A stretch of 64,000 bases of DNA from Prunella strophiata (GCA_036583965.1 JAZBQD010000015.1:27254310-27318309); one strand, 5' to 3'. Shown: positions 22,153-34,868, numbered from the stretch's first letter. Numbers and translations are program-made. The notes: generated by a model from the letters alone, not told the origin.

Positions 22153-25100
22153 TCCTATATTTATGTGTATAACATTTTCAACTGTCTGATAATGCGGTAT
22201 ATCTCCTGCATTGCTGATATTTATGCCTAAATTTATAGTTCGTTGATAGTTGGTTAATTATATGTTAATAATAAATCAGTGCATCACTTTGATCCTTGGA
22301 CTTGTTGATTGGACTTCTTTCCCAGCCACAATGTTCAAGCTATCTGGCTGAAGACTATCTTGCATGAATCATCCTAGCTGTGGAAATATCCCAGCTGCAT
22401 TGCAGATATTTCTAGTTGGAAGGACTCTAAATATGTTGCTATTAAAATAAAAAAAAAAAAATTAAGCATATGAAATATTTGCAATTTATGATTACCTACA
22501 TTTACATGAAATATGTCATATAGACACACAAGTGTGTAATTATGTATTATAGAAAGTTTATTAGTATTTACCTAAGATGACACTGGTAATTTGATTTGTT
22601 TTTCAGCAGAAGAAATACCCCCTAGTTAGATTGTATAGAGCTATTTGTCACATAAGCAGATGCACTTTCCCTCAGTGAGGCTGGTATTTTGAAGACAGTT
22701 TAAGAATTATTGATGCAGAAGTCCAATTCAGTCTAACAGACTGTTCCAACATATATACACTGTGCTAAAGGACTGATTTTATAAATATATGCAATGGGAA
22801 ATTCAAGGCATATGGCCAAATTTGTGCATCTCATAGTTCAGCGCTTGAAATCTACTGAGGATTCAGCCTAATGAAGACTGGCAGTGTCACATTGTCATGC
22901 TGCTCTTCCCCACTCTCTTATCATTGTTGTTTTTAACATTTCTCTGACATACTAACACTTGTTCACTTGCCAGAATGTTCTTTTGAACTTTAAGAGATCA
23001 TGAAGCTGGCATCCTGAAGAGCTCAGTTTCTCTCCAGCTTTTCAATACTACAGAAGAGCCAATGATGTAATGGAGAGAGGGGCAGAGCAAAAGCTGTCAT
23101 ATTTTCATTCCTCCATTAAAACTGCTTTATTTACAATACTCTACTAATGTAATTTAGCTTGGAACATGATCAAAATTAAACTGCATGTTTTGAATTAAAA
23201 CTTAGGTTTTGGTCATGTTCCAAACAAACAGAACTATACTAACAGGGTGCTGTAGTACTGCAGTGAATTTTAAACCATGCACTGGACTATAAGGGCCTTT
23301 TCCTTTGCTCTGCTCTGAGCTGTGCTCCTCTCACCCCCTACAGCATCTTAGATTCTCCCTACCTCAAGGTCACATTCTGAATGAGAACGGCATTTCAAAA
23401 GAGTTAATTGGTGGTAAAAACATTGTTAGCAAGATTATTAAGAAAGTAAACTATGAAAAATCTCTTTTTGATTGTTTGAAATATTGAATTCTAAAGGTGC
23501 AATCAATAAGGAATTGATAATAAAGAGTTACAATTTCTGATGATGAGAAATTATGGGAAATTTACTGATACTTTTTCTCATCACATTGGGCAAGAATAAT
23601 GTGGAATAATGGTTTTAAATATTCAGCTTTCTGAAGATTAGTAAAATTTATACTTATTGAAAGGATGTTCCTGAATATAATGACATGCACATCACCATTA
23701 GAAAAGAAACTGGTATTTTTTATCTCACTTTGGTATGAAAAAACTGCCTGTCTTTTAAAATTTTTTACCACACTGATATACTTAACTTCTGAATTTAACT
23801 GTTATACTTTACTTCTGAATTTAATGAAATTGCAAATGGATTTACAGAAAACCTCCAAACTGGTGTCAAGATGTGAAAATATTCTAATATGCTGTCACTG
23901 GACTAAGGTCAATATTATTAAAGCATTTAAAAATATTAAATGCTTCATATACAATGAAATCACAAATCTAGATGGGGTTTTAAAATGTGCAGGGTCTGAT
24001 GTCATTTCACATAGTGATTTATAATACCTAAGTTATAGAAAACAAAACAGAACAAAACTCTTCACTAGTATTTACTATTAGTAAATCAGACTTTGCACTT
24101 ATGAAAGCTGCATCCTTTCCTATCTTTTCTCTTCCCTTCTCCTCCAGCATCTCATGGTACAAGTTCAAGAATTGGTCTGAATGTAAGGCAGTGGAAATTG
24201 ACAAGAGACTTGTTATAGCTGAGTTATCTTAAAACCCTCCAAAAGCTGACATTTCCTCAATTTCAAGTGTTTTTTAGAGTTGCAAGTTAACTTTATGAAT
24301 TGCACTGGAAAATTAGATTAAAAATGTTACTGGAAAGTCAGATTTCTTTTGTAGTCATTCAATATTATTATAATAGTGACAATTCAGGGGTAGTTTCTAA
24401 AACAAATTGTTATGGTCAAAAGCAAATGGTACAGCCGTTACAGTAAAAGAAAATCTAATTATTTGGTTTTACACATAATCTGAGGCTCAGTCTCTTAACT
24501 TGATGTAAAATGCAACATATGAGAAATACTTCCATAGGTTAATGTAAAGAAGAAGAAGAACTTAAAAAAGGAAAAAAAAAACCCAAGCCAAAACAATTTT
24601 AAAAAAGTTAAAATTTAGCTGTGTCTTTCCTTCAACCACTGAAACTCATTTTAAGCAAATAATGTATTATGGAGTGAATTGTCACATAAAAAATATTTTC
24701 ATCAGTAAGGAATTGTTTATTCCAATAAATATGGTATCAGATCATAAAAATAAGACAGTGACATGAAAAATGTACATTGTAGTCTACTGTTCTAGTACAC
24801 TTTTAGCAGTGTAGTAGTTGAGTGTTTATTTCCCTTTTTTGCTTGTTTTGTGGTGAAACCAGAAACTTTATATACCTCCAGTAAAAATAAGCCAGCAAAA
24901 TAAACCCTAAATTAAGAGAACAATCCAACTGAAACCAAAACCCCCAAACCAATACATTTTTTACTCTCTCTGCAGAGAACAGACTGCAATCTGGTCATAA
25001 AAGATGCAGCAGAACAGAGTGACTTCAACAGCTAAAAGAAATTGCTTTAAATGAGATGAATTATTTTGATTTTAAGAACTCTGTTGGTAGCTAAAACAAT

Positions 25101-25194
25101 AGACTCAGTAGCACAGTAGCAAAAATAATTAAAATGAGTGTCATCTACAGAGGCTTTTATTCAGAGATGAAGGTTATTTTCCTCTCTCTGAGTT
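22153..25194. other. Unique AT-rich non-coding sequence
   Basis: No gene could be supported. The 119-codon plus frame at 23665-24024 lies in AT-rich DNA. Its sequence (many Ile, Lys and Asn) reflects base composition and resembles no family I know. Confidence 0.45.
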
Positions 25195-25330
25195 CAGCTG
25201 CAGCAGTGGGGCGGAGGAGCTGGCGCTGGTGTCCACGGCAGCTGCCAGGCTGTGCCCACTGCTGTGGATGGTGGGAAACAGCCACCACGAGCTGCAGCAG
25301 CTGCTGTGGCAGACCCTGCTGCTCATTACT
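25195..25330. other. Short GC-rich patch, unidentified
   Basis: About 135 bp rich in GCTG/CAGC words (for example GAGCTGCAGCAGCTGCTGTG) stands out from AT-rich flanks. Three overlapping short frames cross it on both strands and none is recognisable. It may be a decayed GC-rich repeat or a conserved element. Confidence 0.25.
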
Positions 25331-28300
25331 TGGAAATATTACAGTTCTACTCAAGTAGATGGGCATTCCTGTCCAGAACCAAGGCAAAAACTGTGGCCTT
25401 TGCAAAATCTGTCTTCTAAAATCAGTTGTATTTCCAAGAAGAATTGTATTTTCAACTCAGATTTTGGTCCCATCTGCACATAGATGACTATGTTCAATTA
25501 GCAAATTTGAGTTTGGCTGTCAGTCTTGAGTTTTTATTCTTTAGGTAAGTGTATTCTCTTGATGATTTCCATGTCTGGACTGGAATACATGGGTGTATAT
25601 ATATTTTTTTTTTTTCACAGTTTGATTTTTCAGTACAAACAAGGTGAGTTATTTCACTGTAGAATTATTGCAATTTTTGCCAGTCTCTCATTATGGACTG
25701 AAGTGAATAGTATTGAATTATTACCAATTTGCCTGGATATGAGGGAGGTTCCTTTGTTTAAGAAGAAAACAGAAAAAAATAAGGGTAAGAAAGAAAGCAT
25801 ACATATTTTAAAGCCCATGGTTAATTAGCTTCACTTTAGCTGTCCAAACATTAGAGTTTGTTTCATTTATTTTTTATTTCAAGTTAAAGGAGAGAACCTC
25901 TAGGCGTTTCCAAAAGATGCATACGTCCATAACATATATGCACATGTACATATATATATATATATATGTATACCTGGAATGGATTCGTCCCCTGGAATTG
26001 CCTTTTTTCTCACTTGTCAATAAGTAAATAATAAACTACAAGCTTAAACCAAATTTTGGACAGCCAGATGGTGAGATAAATTCCGTGCTCTGAGTAAGAA
26101 TATTAGCAGATATGCACTACTATATGAATAGCCACTCTAGCTTTAAATTGTGTTTTGTCAAGACAGCTAGACTGCTTTATATTTCCTTTGTGTTAGGTTA
26201 AACAGTTTTTAATAAAATGGGTAAGAAACAAATAAACTACTACTATTTATTTTATTTTCTTAGTACATGTAACACCTTCAGTTTTGAATACAGGTTGTCA
26301 TGCATTATTCCTTCCTTAAATAAATTATTTAACCATCCCTTGACTTTGAAACATGAAAATTTGACTCTAGGAGGTGGGATGATAGTAAACATACCAGCAT
26401 TGGAGAGGAAATCAGGGTAAGAAAAAGTTATCAAAAATGTGAATATAGTGATTCCAAACTGTTCACTGAAAAAAAGATATCCCTACTTTGTATGATAAAC
26501 CTTAAGAAGTTGTCTTGTTTATGAAACTGGAAATTCAATGTTCTCTAAATGCAGAAAAGATAACTCAGTGACAAGGGATTCCCTTTTGCTAGCCTCTCTG
26601 AACATTTATTTAAAGTAAATTGGATACCAAAAAAGACTGTTGTGACTAAAAGCTTGATTAAAAATTGTATAAACAAGCAAATAAAACATAAGAATAAATT
26701 TAGTACTAAAGCTTTTGTGCTAAACTGGAGAGAGGTATGGGGTGACCTTGGCCCTAGACCAAACTGTGTGGGCTGACTTATAGTCCTCCTCTTTAGGTCT
26801 GGTTACCTTTTTAGAGAAGTGGTTGAATTCAAAACATAGAAATTGTACTGGGGCCTTCTTTGTGACCCCCACATAAAATTTAAGTGGTTTAGATATATTT
26901 TCCCCTGTTCAAATGATTTGAAGCAATGCTAACTCCATGTTAAAGTTTTCATAGTGTGAAAGTAGAGTGCCTGCAGTGTGCTCTGTGGAATGTCGGGAAA
27001 ACAGGTGGAGCATTTGGATGTATAAATTCTTCTGTGTGAGCTGAGGGAGGCAAACCTGGCTCAGACTTGTGCTGTTTGCTCTTTGGTATTCATGCTGAAA
27101 CTCTCCCAGGCAATATCCATGTTTCATCACTGAGTGCAAGCTGGAGTGGTCTAAAACAGAGCTAATAATTCTGCAGTACGAACAATCAAAAGTGCAAGTT
27201 AATAATTGCCTTTTTGTCTTCAGCTAAGCATACTTAGTGCAGTTCTCCTAAAAGTTAGAAAAACAACCATTTTCCACTGAAATTTCAGAATTTTTTTTTT
27301 TTCCATTTAGTGCTTTTTTACTCTAAAATATCTCTTACATCACAAATATGTTTTGTGACACCACAGTCCAGGAAATATTCTTCAGGCTTCAGCTAGTACA
27401 ACCTCTGTTCCTCTAAGGAAAGACAAGGCACAGAGCCATTCATGACATTTCCATGTTACTCAGTTCTCAGCCTAAACGTCACTTTCAGCAACTAACTCTG
27501 AGATTTTTATATCCAGTAGGACCTATATGATGGAACTATAAACCATTTCTCCAGCTTTTTATTCCCAAAACTCTATGTGCCAACAGTCAGAAATTGATGC
27601 ATCTTCAGTCAGAAAACAAAATCTAGTGAAGAATCAGCTACTCCTCTCTAAATGAACGTGAAAGGATTTTCTTCCAAGTACAGACACATAAATTGAGCCC
27701 ATGCATGTACGTGTAGTGTGTTTGATATTTAATGTCTCACTACAACCACTGTTGAAGCAACTGGTCAAAAGAGTTAGTTGATTCTAGAGACTGCTTTGGA
27801 CCAGCCAGATGAAGTACAATTTGATTGTCTCAACATGTGTGCAATCAATATCCAGGACATCTTCATGGAGCTGGCAGGTAGGCCACACATCTGTGTATAA
27901 AACCTACACCATAAATGATCCCAGCATGTCTCACACACCACGACGTGTTTATGTTTAGGTAACAGGTTCAAATCTTATTTCAGATTAAGCTTTAGGTTTT
28001 GCTTTCCACTGAGTTATGTCAACCTCCAGCTTCCATCATCTACAGACTATAGTTAGGGACAATACCAAGTCTACTAGCTACAGTAGGAGTTCAGATGTAG
28101 TGTACAAGGCTGACGTTGCCCAGCCATCAAAATTTAAGGGTCTTAATAAATGACTCAGGGAATATTTGACATTGGAATCACTGAGTAATATACTGGCAAG
28201 ATTGAAGATGCAAATATCTTCTGATAAATTGTTTGTCCTAGTAAATCAGAATTAGCAATAATATTAAATGTAATTCTGCTCTGCCAAACAGATGGGTTAA

Positions 28301-29167
28301 GACTGCTGGTTAAGACTGCTGATGAAATACTGTTCCAAGGTAAAGAGGTTTTTATCTACTTATGTATTTAATAAGATACAAACGTGTCAGTTTCCACCAG
28401 GTGATTAATTTCTGGTAGATTATTCTAAGAAAAGTACCTCCATGGAATTTCAAATATTGTATTCAGAAAAATCATTGCAAATACTTTAAACTGTTTACTT
28501 ATCCATTAGGCAACTGGATTTCTCTCTCCACAAAAAGAGAATCAAACACCAGTCTGCAATCACATTTTTAAATACTTCAGATCAGGAAAGAACAGTGGAA
28601 TGACAATTCTGTAGGTTATGACTACAGTCACACTAATACAATCAAAACATACTGCTTCAAAGATCAAAATATTCTTCAGTACAGAAGACAAGTTGAGAAC
28701 ATGTAAGTGGGACATTTGTCAAAGATAAATCACTCTGACTGTCTGTGACAGGATTTATTTGATACAGATATCAATTATGCGAGTTGCATATCACACCCAC
28801 TAAAACGTTAAAATAATATGTAGCAATCAGATTTCATTAACTCCTACAAGATTTTGGATTAGTGTGCAGAGATCAGACTCCCAGCCATATGCCCTGGGCA
28901 CAAGCTAGAGAACTAGAATGAGCAGAGGTTGGCCCTAAATTATTTTTCTGATCTTTTATAATTTTGAGTTGTTTTGAGTGAATTAAACATCCAAAAATTA
29001 TATAATAATTCACTAAGAAAGTCTTGGTAATGAAATTAAATGGGAGAAAATATGTTTTCATCATTTCATCAAAGATGTTAGTGTTCATGTAGAATCAAGT
29101 TTTAGCAACACTTTATATTTCATATTTTATTTCTTTCTAAACCATATTTTCCCTAGAAATATTATTT
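25331..29167. other. Unique sequence with minor repeats
   Basis: There is a short (TA)n at about 25950-25970 and a 13-bp tandem duplication GGTTAAGACTGCT at 28295-28320. No gene could be supported. A candidate splice-flanked segment at 25603-25650 is treated as a finding only. Confidence 0.5.
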
Positions 29168-29976
29168 AAAAAGGGAAATGAGGAAGACCCAGGTAACTAC
29201 AGGTCTCAGTGCCTGGCAAGACGATGGAGTAGCCCCTCCTGGAAACTGTGCTAAGGCACATGGAAAACAATTAGTTGATTGGTGACAGTCAACATGGCTT
29301 CACCAGGGGCAAAAAGGCCTGACAGGTTTGGGGTTACTGCAGTGGTGAACAAGGGAAGGGCAACTGACATCATCTACTTGGACTTGTGCAAAGCATTTGA
29401 CTTTGTCCCACATGACATCCTTGTCTCTAAACTGGATGGATGGACCAATTGGTGGATAAAAAAATTGGCTGGATGTTTGCACTCAACAGGTCGATGGCCA
29501 AGTGGAGACCAGAGATGAGGAGTGTTCCTTAGGGGTCAGTTTCAGGATCAGCATTTTTTAACATCTTTGTTGGTGACATGGACAGGGTCCACAAGTGCAC
29601 CCTCAGCAAGTTTTCCAATGACACCAAACTCTGCAGTGGACTGGGGGGAAGGGATGCCATCCAGAGGGACCTTGAGGTGGGCAACCTCATACAGTTCAAC
29701 AGGGCCAACTGCACAGTCCTATACATGAGCCAGGGCAGTCACAGGGACAAACATCCTCAGGGCAGAGGATGGATCAAGACTAGCCCTGGGGAAAAAGACT
29801 TCAGGGTATTTGTGGATGAAAACTCAACATGGCTTGGCTATATGTGCTTGAAACCCAGAAGACCAATCACATCTTGAGCTGTATCAGAAGCATGGCCAGT
29901 AGGTCAATGGACATGATTCTCTCCATCTTGCTCTTGTGAGACCCCACTTGGAGCACTTTGTGCAGCTCTGGGACCC
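29168..29976 (+). mobile_element. CR1 LINE, reverse-transcriptase part (5' piece of split element)
   Basis: Starting at AAGGGAAATGAGGAAGACCC, this is CR1 ORF2 from the beginning of the conserved reverse-transcriptase block. The peptide [19 protein letters not shown] (29279-29518 frame) is the CR1 palm segment containing the KAFD motif. A second frame has RVHKCTLSKFSNDTKLC, where the catalytic pair expected in the 'FADDTKL' motif reads SND, so one acidic residue is lost. Frameshifts and stops separate the pieces and it is dead. It ends at CAGCTCTGGGACCC, exactly where the LTR begins, and the same CR1 continues at 31080. Confidence 0.93.
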
Positions 29977-31079
29977 TGTAGTGGGTTGACACTGGCTGGA
30001 TGCTGGGCACCCATCAGAGTCACTCTATAACTCCGCTCTGCAACTGGACAGGAGAGAGAAAATATAAAGAAAGGTTCACAAGCTGAGGTAAGGACAGAGA
30101 GATATCACTCACCAAACACCAATACCAGCAGAACAGACTTTACTCAGGGATCTGAACTGATATTATTGCAAACCAAATCAGAGCAGGATAATGAGAAGTA
30201 AATCCAAATTTTAAATACAGTTTTTCCTCCCATATCTCCTTCCTTTCCATCTGTACCTTCTCCCACCCAGTAGTGCAGGGAAATGGGGAATGCAGGACTA
30301 TGTTCACTTCATCACACGTTGCTGTCGCTGCTCAGGGAGAGAAGTCCTTCCACTGCTCCAGTGTGGGGCCTCTCCCATGGAATAAAATTCATTAACCTCT
30401 TTAGCATGAGTTTATCCCATAGGCAACAGTTCTCTACAAACTGCTGCAATATGTGTCAATCTTCCACAGGATGCAGTCCATCAGGCACAGCCTGCTCCAA
30501 TCTGTGAGTCCTTCCACAAGCTGTACCAGGAAACCTACTCCAACATGGGTTCCCCTCTCCATGGTTCTGCAGGTTCCTGGCAGGAGCCTGCTCCATCATG
30601 GGTTTCCCATGGGTTCACAGGGAATTAATGTTGCATTTACCTGGTTAGGTGTGGGTGTCTTGCATGGGCTGTGGGTGGATCTCTGCATGCTCATGGCCCT
30701 CCATGGGCTGCAGGGGCACAGCTGCTTCGCCATGATCTGCACCACGGGCTGCAGGGAAATCTCTGCTCTGGCACCTGGAGCACCTCCTCCTGCTCCTGCT
30801 CTACTGGCCTTGGTGTCTGCAGAGTTTTTTCTCTCACATGTTTTCACTCTGCTCTTCCCTGGCCACAATTACATCTGCCCAAAAACATTTTTTTTTTCCT
30901 TCTTAAATATGTTATCACAGAGTCATTACTATGATTCCTGATGGGCCCAGCCTTGGCCAGTGGTGGGTGCATCCTGCAGCCAGCTGGCATTGGCTTTGTT
31001 GGACATGGGGAAGCTTCTGGCAGCTTCTCACAGAAGCCACCCTTGTAACCCACCCACTACCAAAACCAGGCTCCTAACA
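29977..31079 (-). mobile_element. Solo LTR, ERVL-like, inserted in a CR1
   Basis: This 1,103-bp LTR begins TGTAGTGGGTTGAC and ends CTCCTAACA. It has TG...CA ends and interrupts the CR1 element. It resembles the long avian ERVL-type LTR I know with landmarks such as GGTTGACACTGGCTGGATGC, ATATAAAGAAAGGTTCAC and CTTGGTGTCTGCAGAG. It holds imperfect internal repeats around the words TGCTCCA and CATGG(G) (about 30340-30780). Minus orientation is favoured by a variant poly(A) signal (complement of ATTATT at 30162-30167) lying about 190 bp from the proposed 3' end, but it is not certain. No clean target-site duplication is visible. Frames of 90-162 codons inside it are not genes. Confidence 0.85.
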
Positions 31080-31530
31080 CAAGAAAGACCCTTTGGAAAG
31101 AGTTCTGAGAGCTGGATCACTTATGGAAACAGGCTGAGAGAATTGGAGCAGTTCCACCTGGAGAAGACAAAGTTCAGGGAGAACTCTTTTTTGTCTATCA
31201 GTTCCTAAACAGGATCGCCAAGGAAGATGGGAACAGACTTTTTACAAGAATCTGCAGTGGCAGTACAAGGGACACTGCCATTAAACTGAAAGAGAATAGC
31301 TTTAGACTAGATGTTAGGAGGAAATTCTTTACTGTGAGTTTGGTGAGACACTGGAACAGGTTGCTCAGGAAGGCTGGGGAGTCCCCATCCCTGGAAGTGT
31401 TCAAGACCAGACTGGGTTGGGTTCTGAGTAACTTGGTCTAGTGTAAGGTGTCCCTGCCCATGACAAAGGAGTTGGAACTGGATGATCTTTAAGGTCCCTT
31501 TCAACCCAAGCCATTCTATGATTTTATGAA
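31080..31530 (+). mobile_element. CR1 LINE, 3' end (3' piece of split element)
   Basis: The sequence continues the interrupted CR1 at CAAGAAAGACCC and runs through GAACAGGTTGCTCAGGAAGG and CCATCCCTGGAAGTGTTCAA. It reaches the terminal GATGATCTTTAAGGTCCC and CCATTCTATGATTTTATGA. Together with 29168-29976 it makes a roughly 1.26-kb 5'-truncated CR1. Confidence 0.94.
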
Positions 31531-32195
31531 ACACACAAATTACTCAGCAATTAGGACACAAGGCAGAAATGTGGCACAGGCCATTTCATATTCTGCTGTT
31601 CAAGCATTCTGAGTATGAGATGATTAGCTCTTGCCATCCCTGGCTTAATTTACCAAGTTATATAAAGAATTAAATATTAAGAAAGGAACAGAAAACTCAC
31701 TGTTGAATTCCCTAAGCTGAATAATCACATGCATGAAAGGTTAAAGAAGATTTTTTTTTTTTTTTTGCTTGGAAAGTAGAACAGAGAGCTGTGAAAAAAC
31801 TTTTGATATACATAAGTGGTGTGGGGAATAATTGTTTTTTTCTTTTTTTTTTTTTTTTTTTTCAGAATGCAAACTCTTTCACATTTATACAAATGATGTT
31901 ACAGCCGAAAGTCTGAGATTAATCAAAAGGGACATCAGAGCCCTGAGAATAGTACTAAAAAATTTGGGAGCATAGGTAATGTTGTCTTCAGTCCTCACAG
32001 AAATGGGGGGAAAGCCTTGGTAGAAGCAGGTGAGACTATTATACCATTATCTGATGACAGGGCTGGTGTCTGTGCCAAAACTTTGGATTTCTAAACCACA
32101 AAAGAGCCTTCAAGAAATAAAATATGTTGGGGCCTGTTGGGATCACTCTGACCTGATGAGGAAAATGGGTCTGTGGGATCTAGGTTGATTGGAGT
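31531..32195. other. Unique sequence with two T tracts
   Basis: T runs occur at 31751-31766 (16 T) and 31843-31862 (20 T). No gene could be supported. A short open frame after the second tract is treated as a finding. Confidence 0.5.
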
Positions 32196-32925
32196 ATTAG
32201 GCAATGATTAATGGGATGAAATTTAAAAAGTCAAAATGCTGGGTCCTGCACCTAGGACAGAGTAATGCCCAGCACGATTATAAACTGGGAGGAGAGTGGC
32301 TGGAGAGCAGCCCTACAGAAAGGGATATGGGAGTGCAGTCTGACAGCAGGCAAATCCCAACCTGGCATGCACCAAGCTCAGCATCCCCAGCCAGTCAGAA
32401 GAGGAAATCATCCCACTGTATCCAGTGTTGGTGCAGCCTCACCTCTGTGCAGTTTTGGGCCCCACAGTTTCAGAAGGATGTGGGGGTCCTTGAACACGTC
32501 AGAGGAGGTCAGCAAAGCAGGTGACAGGGCTGGAAGGAATGTCCTACAAGGAGCAGCTGAGGACTGTGGTTTTATCTAGCTACAGGAAAAGAAGGCTGGG
32601 GGATGACCTTATTGCTTCCTGAGGAGGAGATGTGCAGAGAGAGGTGCTGCTCTTTTCCCTCTTCTGTCCAGAGAAGTGTGGAAATGATTCAAAACTTCAT
32701 CAGGGGAGACTTAATCTGGACATTAGGAAATATTTTTTTACTGAGATTGATTGAGGTGGTCAAACACTGGAACAGGCTTCCTAGAGAGATGAACAATGTC
32801 CCAAGCCTGTCAGTCTTTAAAAGGTATTTGGAGTATGCCTTTGATAACATGCTTTAACTTTAGTGAACCCTGAATTGGTCAGGCAGTTGGCCTAAATCAT
32901 CATTGTAGGTTTCTTACAAGTGAAT
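32196..32925 (+). mobile_element. CR1 LINE, end of ORF2 and 3' UTR
   Basis: The frame from 32204 reads CWVLHLGQSNAQHDYKLGGE and then EWLESSPTERDMGVQSDS, the CR1 stretch after the reverse-transcriptase core. Further on, after frameshifts, come VQFWAPQFQKDVGVLEHV, LIEVVKHWNRLPREM and a terminal region near CTAAATCATCATTGTAGG. The final bases run straight into the ATTCT array, matching CR1 subfamilies whose tail is ATTCT-like. It is a dead element of a different subfamily from that at 29168. The 5' boundary is approximate. Confidence 0.92.
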
Positions 32926-32995
32926 ATTCTATTCTATTCTATTCTATTCTATTCTATTCTATTCTATTCTATTCTATTCTATTCTATTCTATTCT
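32926..32995 (+). repeat. (ATTCT)14 microsatellite, CR1-tail derived
   Basis: Fourteen perfect copies of ATTCT sit exactly at the 3' end of the CR1 element. CR1 elements end in short repeats of this sort, so the microsatellite most likely grew from the tail. Confidence 0.97.
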
Positions 32996-34868
32996 TCAGT
33001 AAGAGAATTAAAGAAAATTAGAACCCATTTGGATACAATTCTTAATAAAACTGTGAAGCTCTTTGCCAAAAGATCTTTTTGATACCAGCAATATAAATTG
33101 ATTCAAAGTAGTTTTAATCTTATTAAATTAAGAGGATGTATTGATCACTACAAATTGTGGTTGGCTGAGTGCAATTTTCAGGCCAAAAAACTTGGCTAGT
33201 GAACAGAGGGTATACCAAGGGAAGTCTTAAACTTCACTTGGCCTTGCTTTTATGCTTGTCAAAAAAACCAGGGTACAACATTAGGTCATACATAGAACAC
33301 TGAGCTAAACAGGAGCTTTGGTTTGATTTGTTTTGGAACCTTGAATTCTTTTCACTAAAATGTTGGATTTTATGCTCCCAGTCTATTTCCTGAATTTGAG
33401 TCCACAATGCAGATTACTGAAGCACTCCTGAAATTATTCATCCTAAGAATGACTGATATGTAGATATGTGATACACATGGCCTTTGTATATAGAACTATA
33501 CAATGTATAGTGTTTTGTCTTTTCTTTTCCTCTTCCCCCTTCCAATTGTCCTTAACTTTCCCTTCCTTAGATATTTTTAATATTTGTCAAAGAGAAAACA
33601 AGATAGATTATTTCAAGTTGTCTCCTCAGTGTAACAAGATTTTCTCAAAAATGCTGCTGCCCAAGGGAGACAAGGATTTTAATGAACCATTAGAACATGC
33701 AGGATTAATAAGATATTTATAAAATGTGGATCACCTGCACACAATGAATAATATATTGGGAAAGACTGCCAAGAATAATAAAAATTAAATTAATAAAATG
33801 AAGATGAAGATTATGGTGAATTATCTTGAAAATTACAAAAGAGTAGAGGTACTTGGTTCCTGGCCATATCTTAAAATAAGGACTTGTTTCCTGGGCAACT
33901 TCAAAACTGAAGTTAATTTGCTTGATAAAAAAAAAAAAAAAAAAAAAAGAGACAAAAATTCCATCACCAGCCCTTGAATCTGATGCCCCAACTTGATTAT
34001 ATCAAAAGATCATATTAATAACTCAGCTGGTGGATTTAATGTCTTTAATAACCCTGATTCTAAAGTGGGTTGAGAAATAGGATCTTCTACTGACATTGGT
34101 GTTTCTTAGTGATACTGGAACATCAGTCAGAACTGGGATGTCTACCAGTAATTGAAAAGAAAATTGTTTTTCTAGAAATAAGTAACAGTTTATGGAACAT
34201 AACCAGACCCTGAAAGTTATTACTATCATTGTATCAAAATTATAAAAAATAATATTCATATTGCTCAGTCCTTGATGTGTTGAAAATCTGGAGAGAAATA
34301 CGATGGTCTTAATTTTTCCAGCAAAGGTCAATTCTCTTCTAATAAAACATTTCCTGCTACTGGAAACTTGTAATAGTTGACATCAGTAACACTGACATCA
34401 GCATGAATTTGCACAAGAATCCCAGGGTTCAGCTCCTAGTCAGAGTTCAGTGACTTCTGGAAGTGACTAACACAGATTAAGGACCTTTCCCTTTAGAATT
34501 TTACATTTCAAAAAAGATTGCCTCTATTTTTAAAGTGATAGTTTCATTTTTATTGTAAAATTATTTTTAGAGACATGAAGAAGTCTTAAAAGTCATGGCA
34601 GTTCAAGTGGGAATGATTTATCCCTCAACAGAAAAATAGGAACTACTTCCCTGTCCCTTGCTATCTTTGTTGAATACAAAGTACTGACCTGTATATTAAC
34701 TGCTTCTGCGCATCATCTGAGATAGTTTTGTTGTCACTCAACTTTCCTTATATCCATGTATTTAAAATTTTACACTATATAAGAATATACCTATGTAGCA
34801 CAATACAGAGTGGACAAATAAGCTGTTTCTAAATCATTCATCTTGTGTACCATAAACTGATTTAATAT
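32996..34868. other. Unique AT-rich sequence
   Basis: An A run of 22 bases lies at 33927-33948. The 102-codon minus frame (34023-34331) has no family resemblance. Nothing else is supported. Confidence 0.5.

Noticed and set aside
23665..24024. 119-codon plus frame
   Set aside because: AT-rich composition explains the residues; no family resemblance.
29279..29877. Functional reverse transcriptase
   Set aside because: The CR1 residues are clear, but frameshifts, stop codons, loss of an acidic residue in the catalytic motif, 5' truncation and the LTR insertion rule out activity.
30453..30941. 162-codon frame, possible gene
   Set aside because: It lies wholly inside the ERVL-like LTR and overlaps other open frames on both strands. 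LTRs of this family are non-coding.
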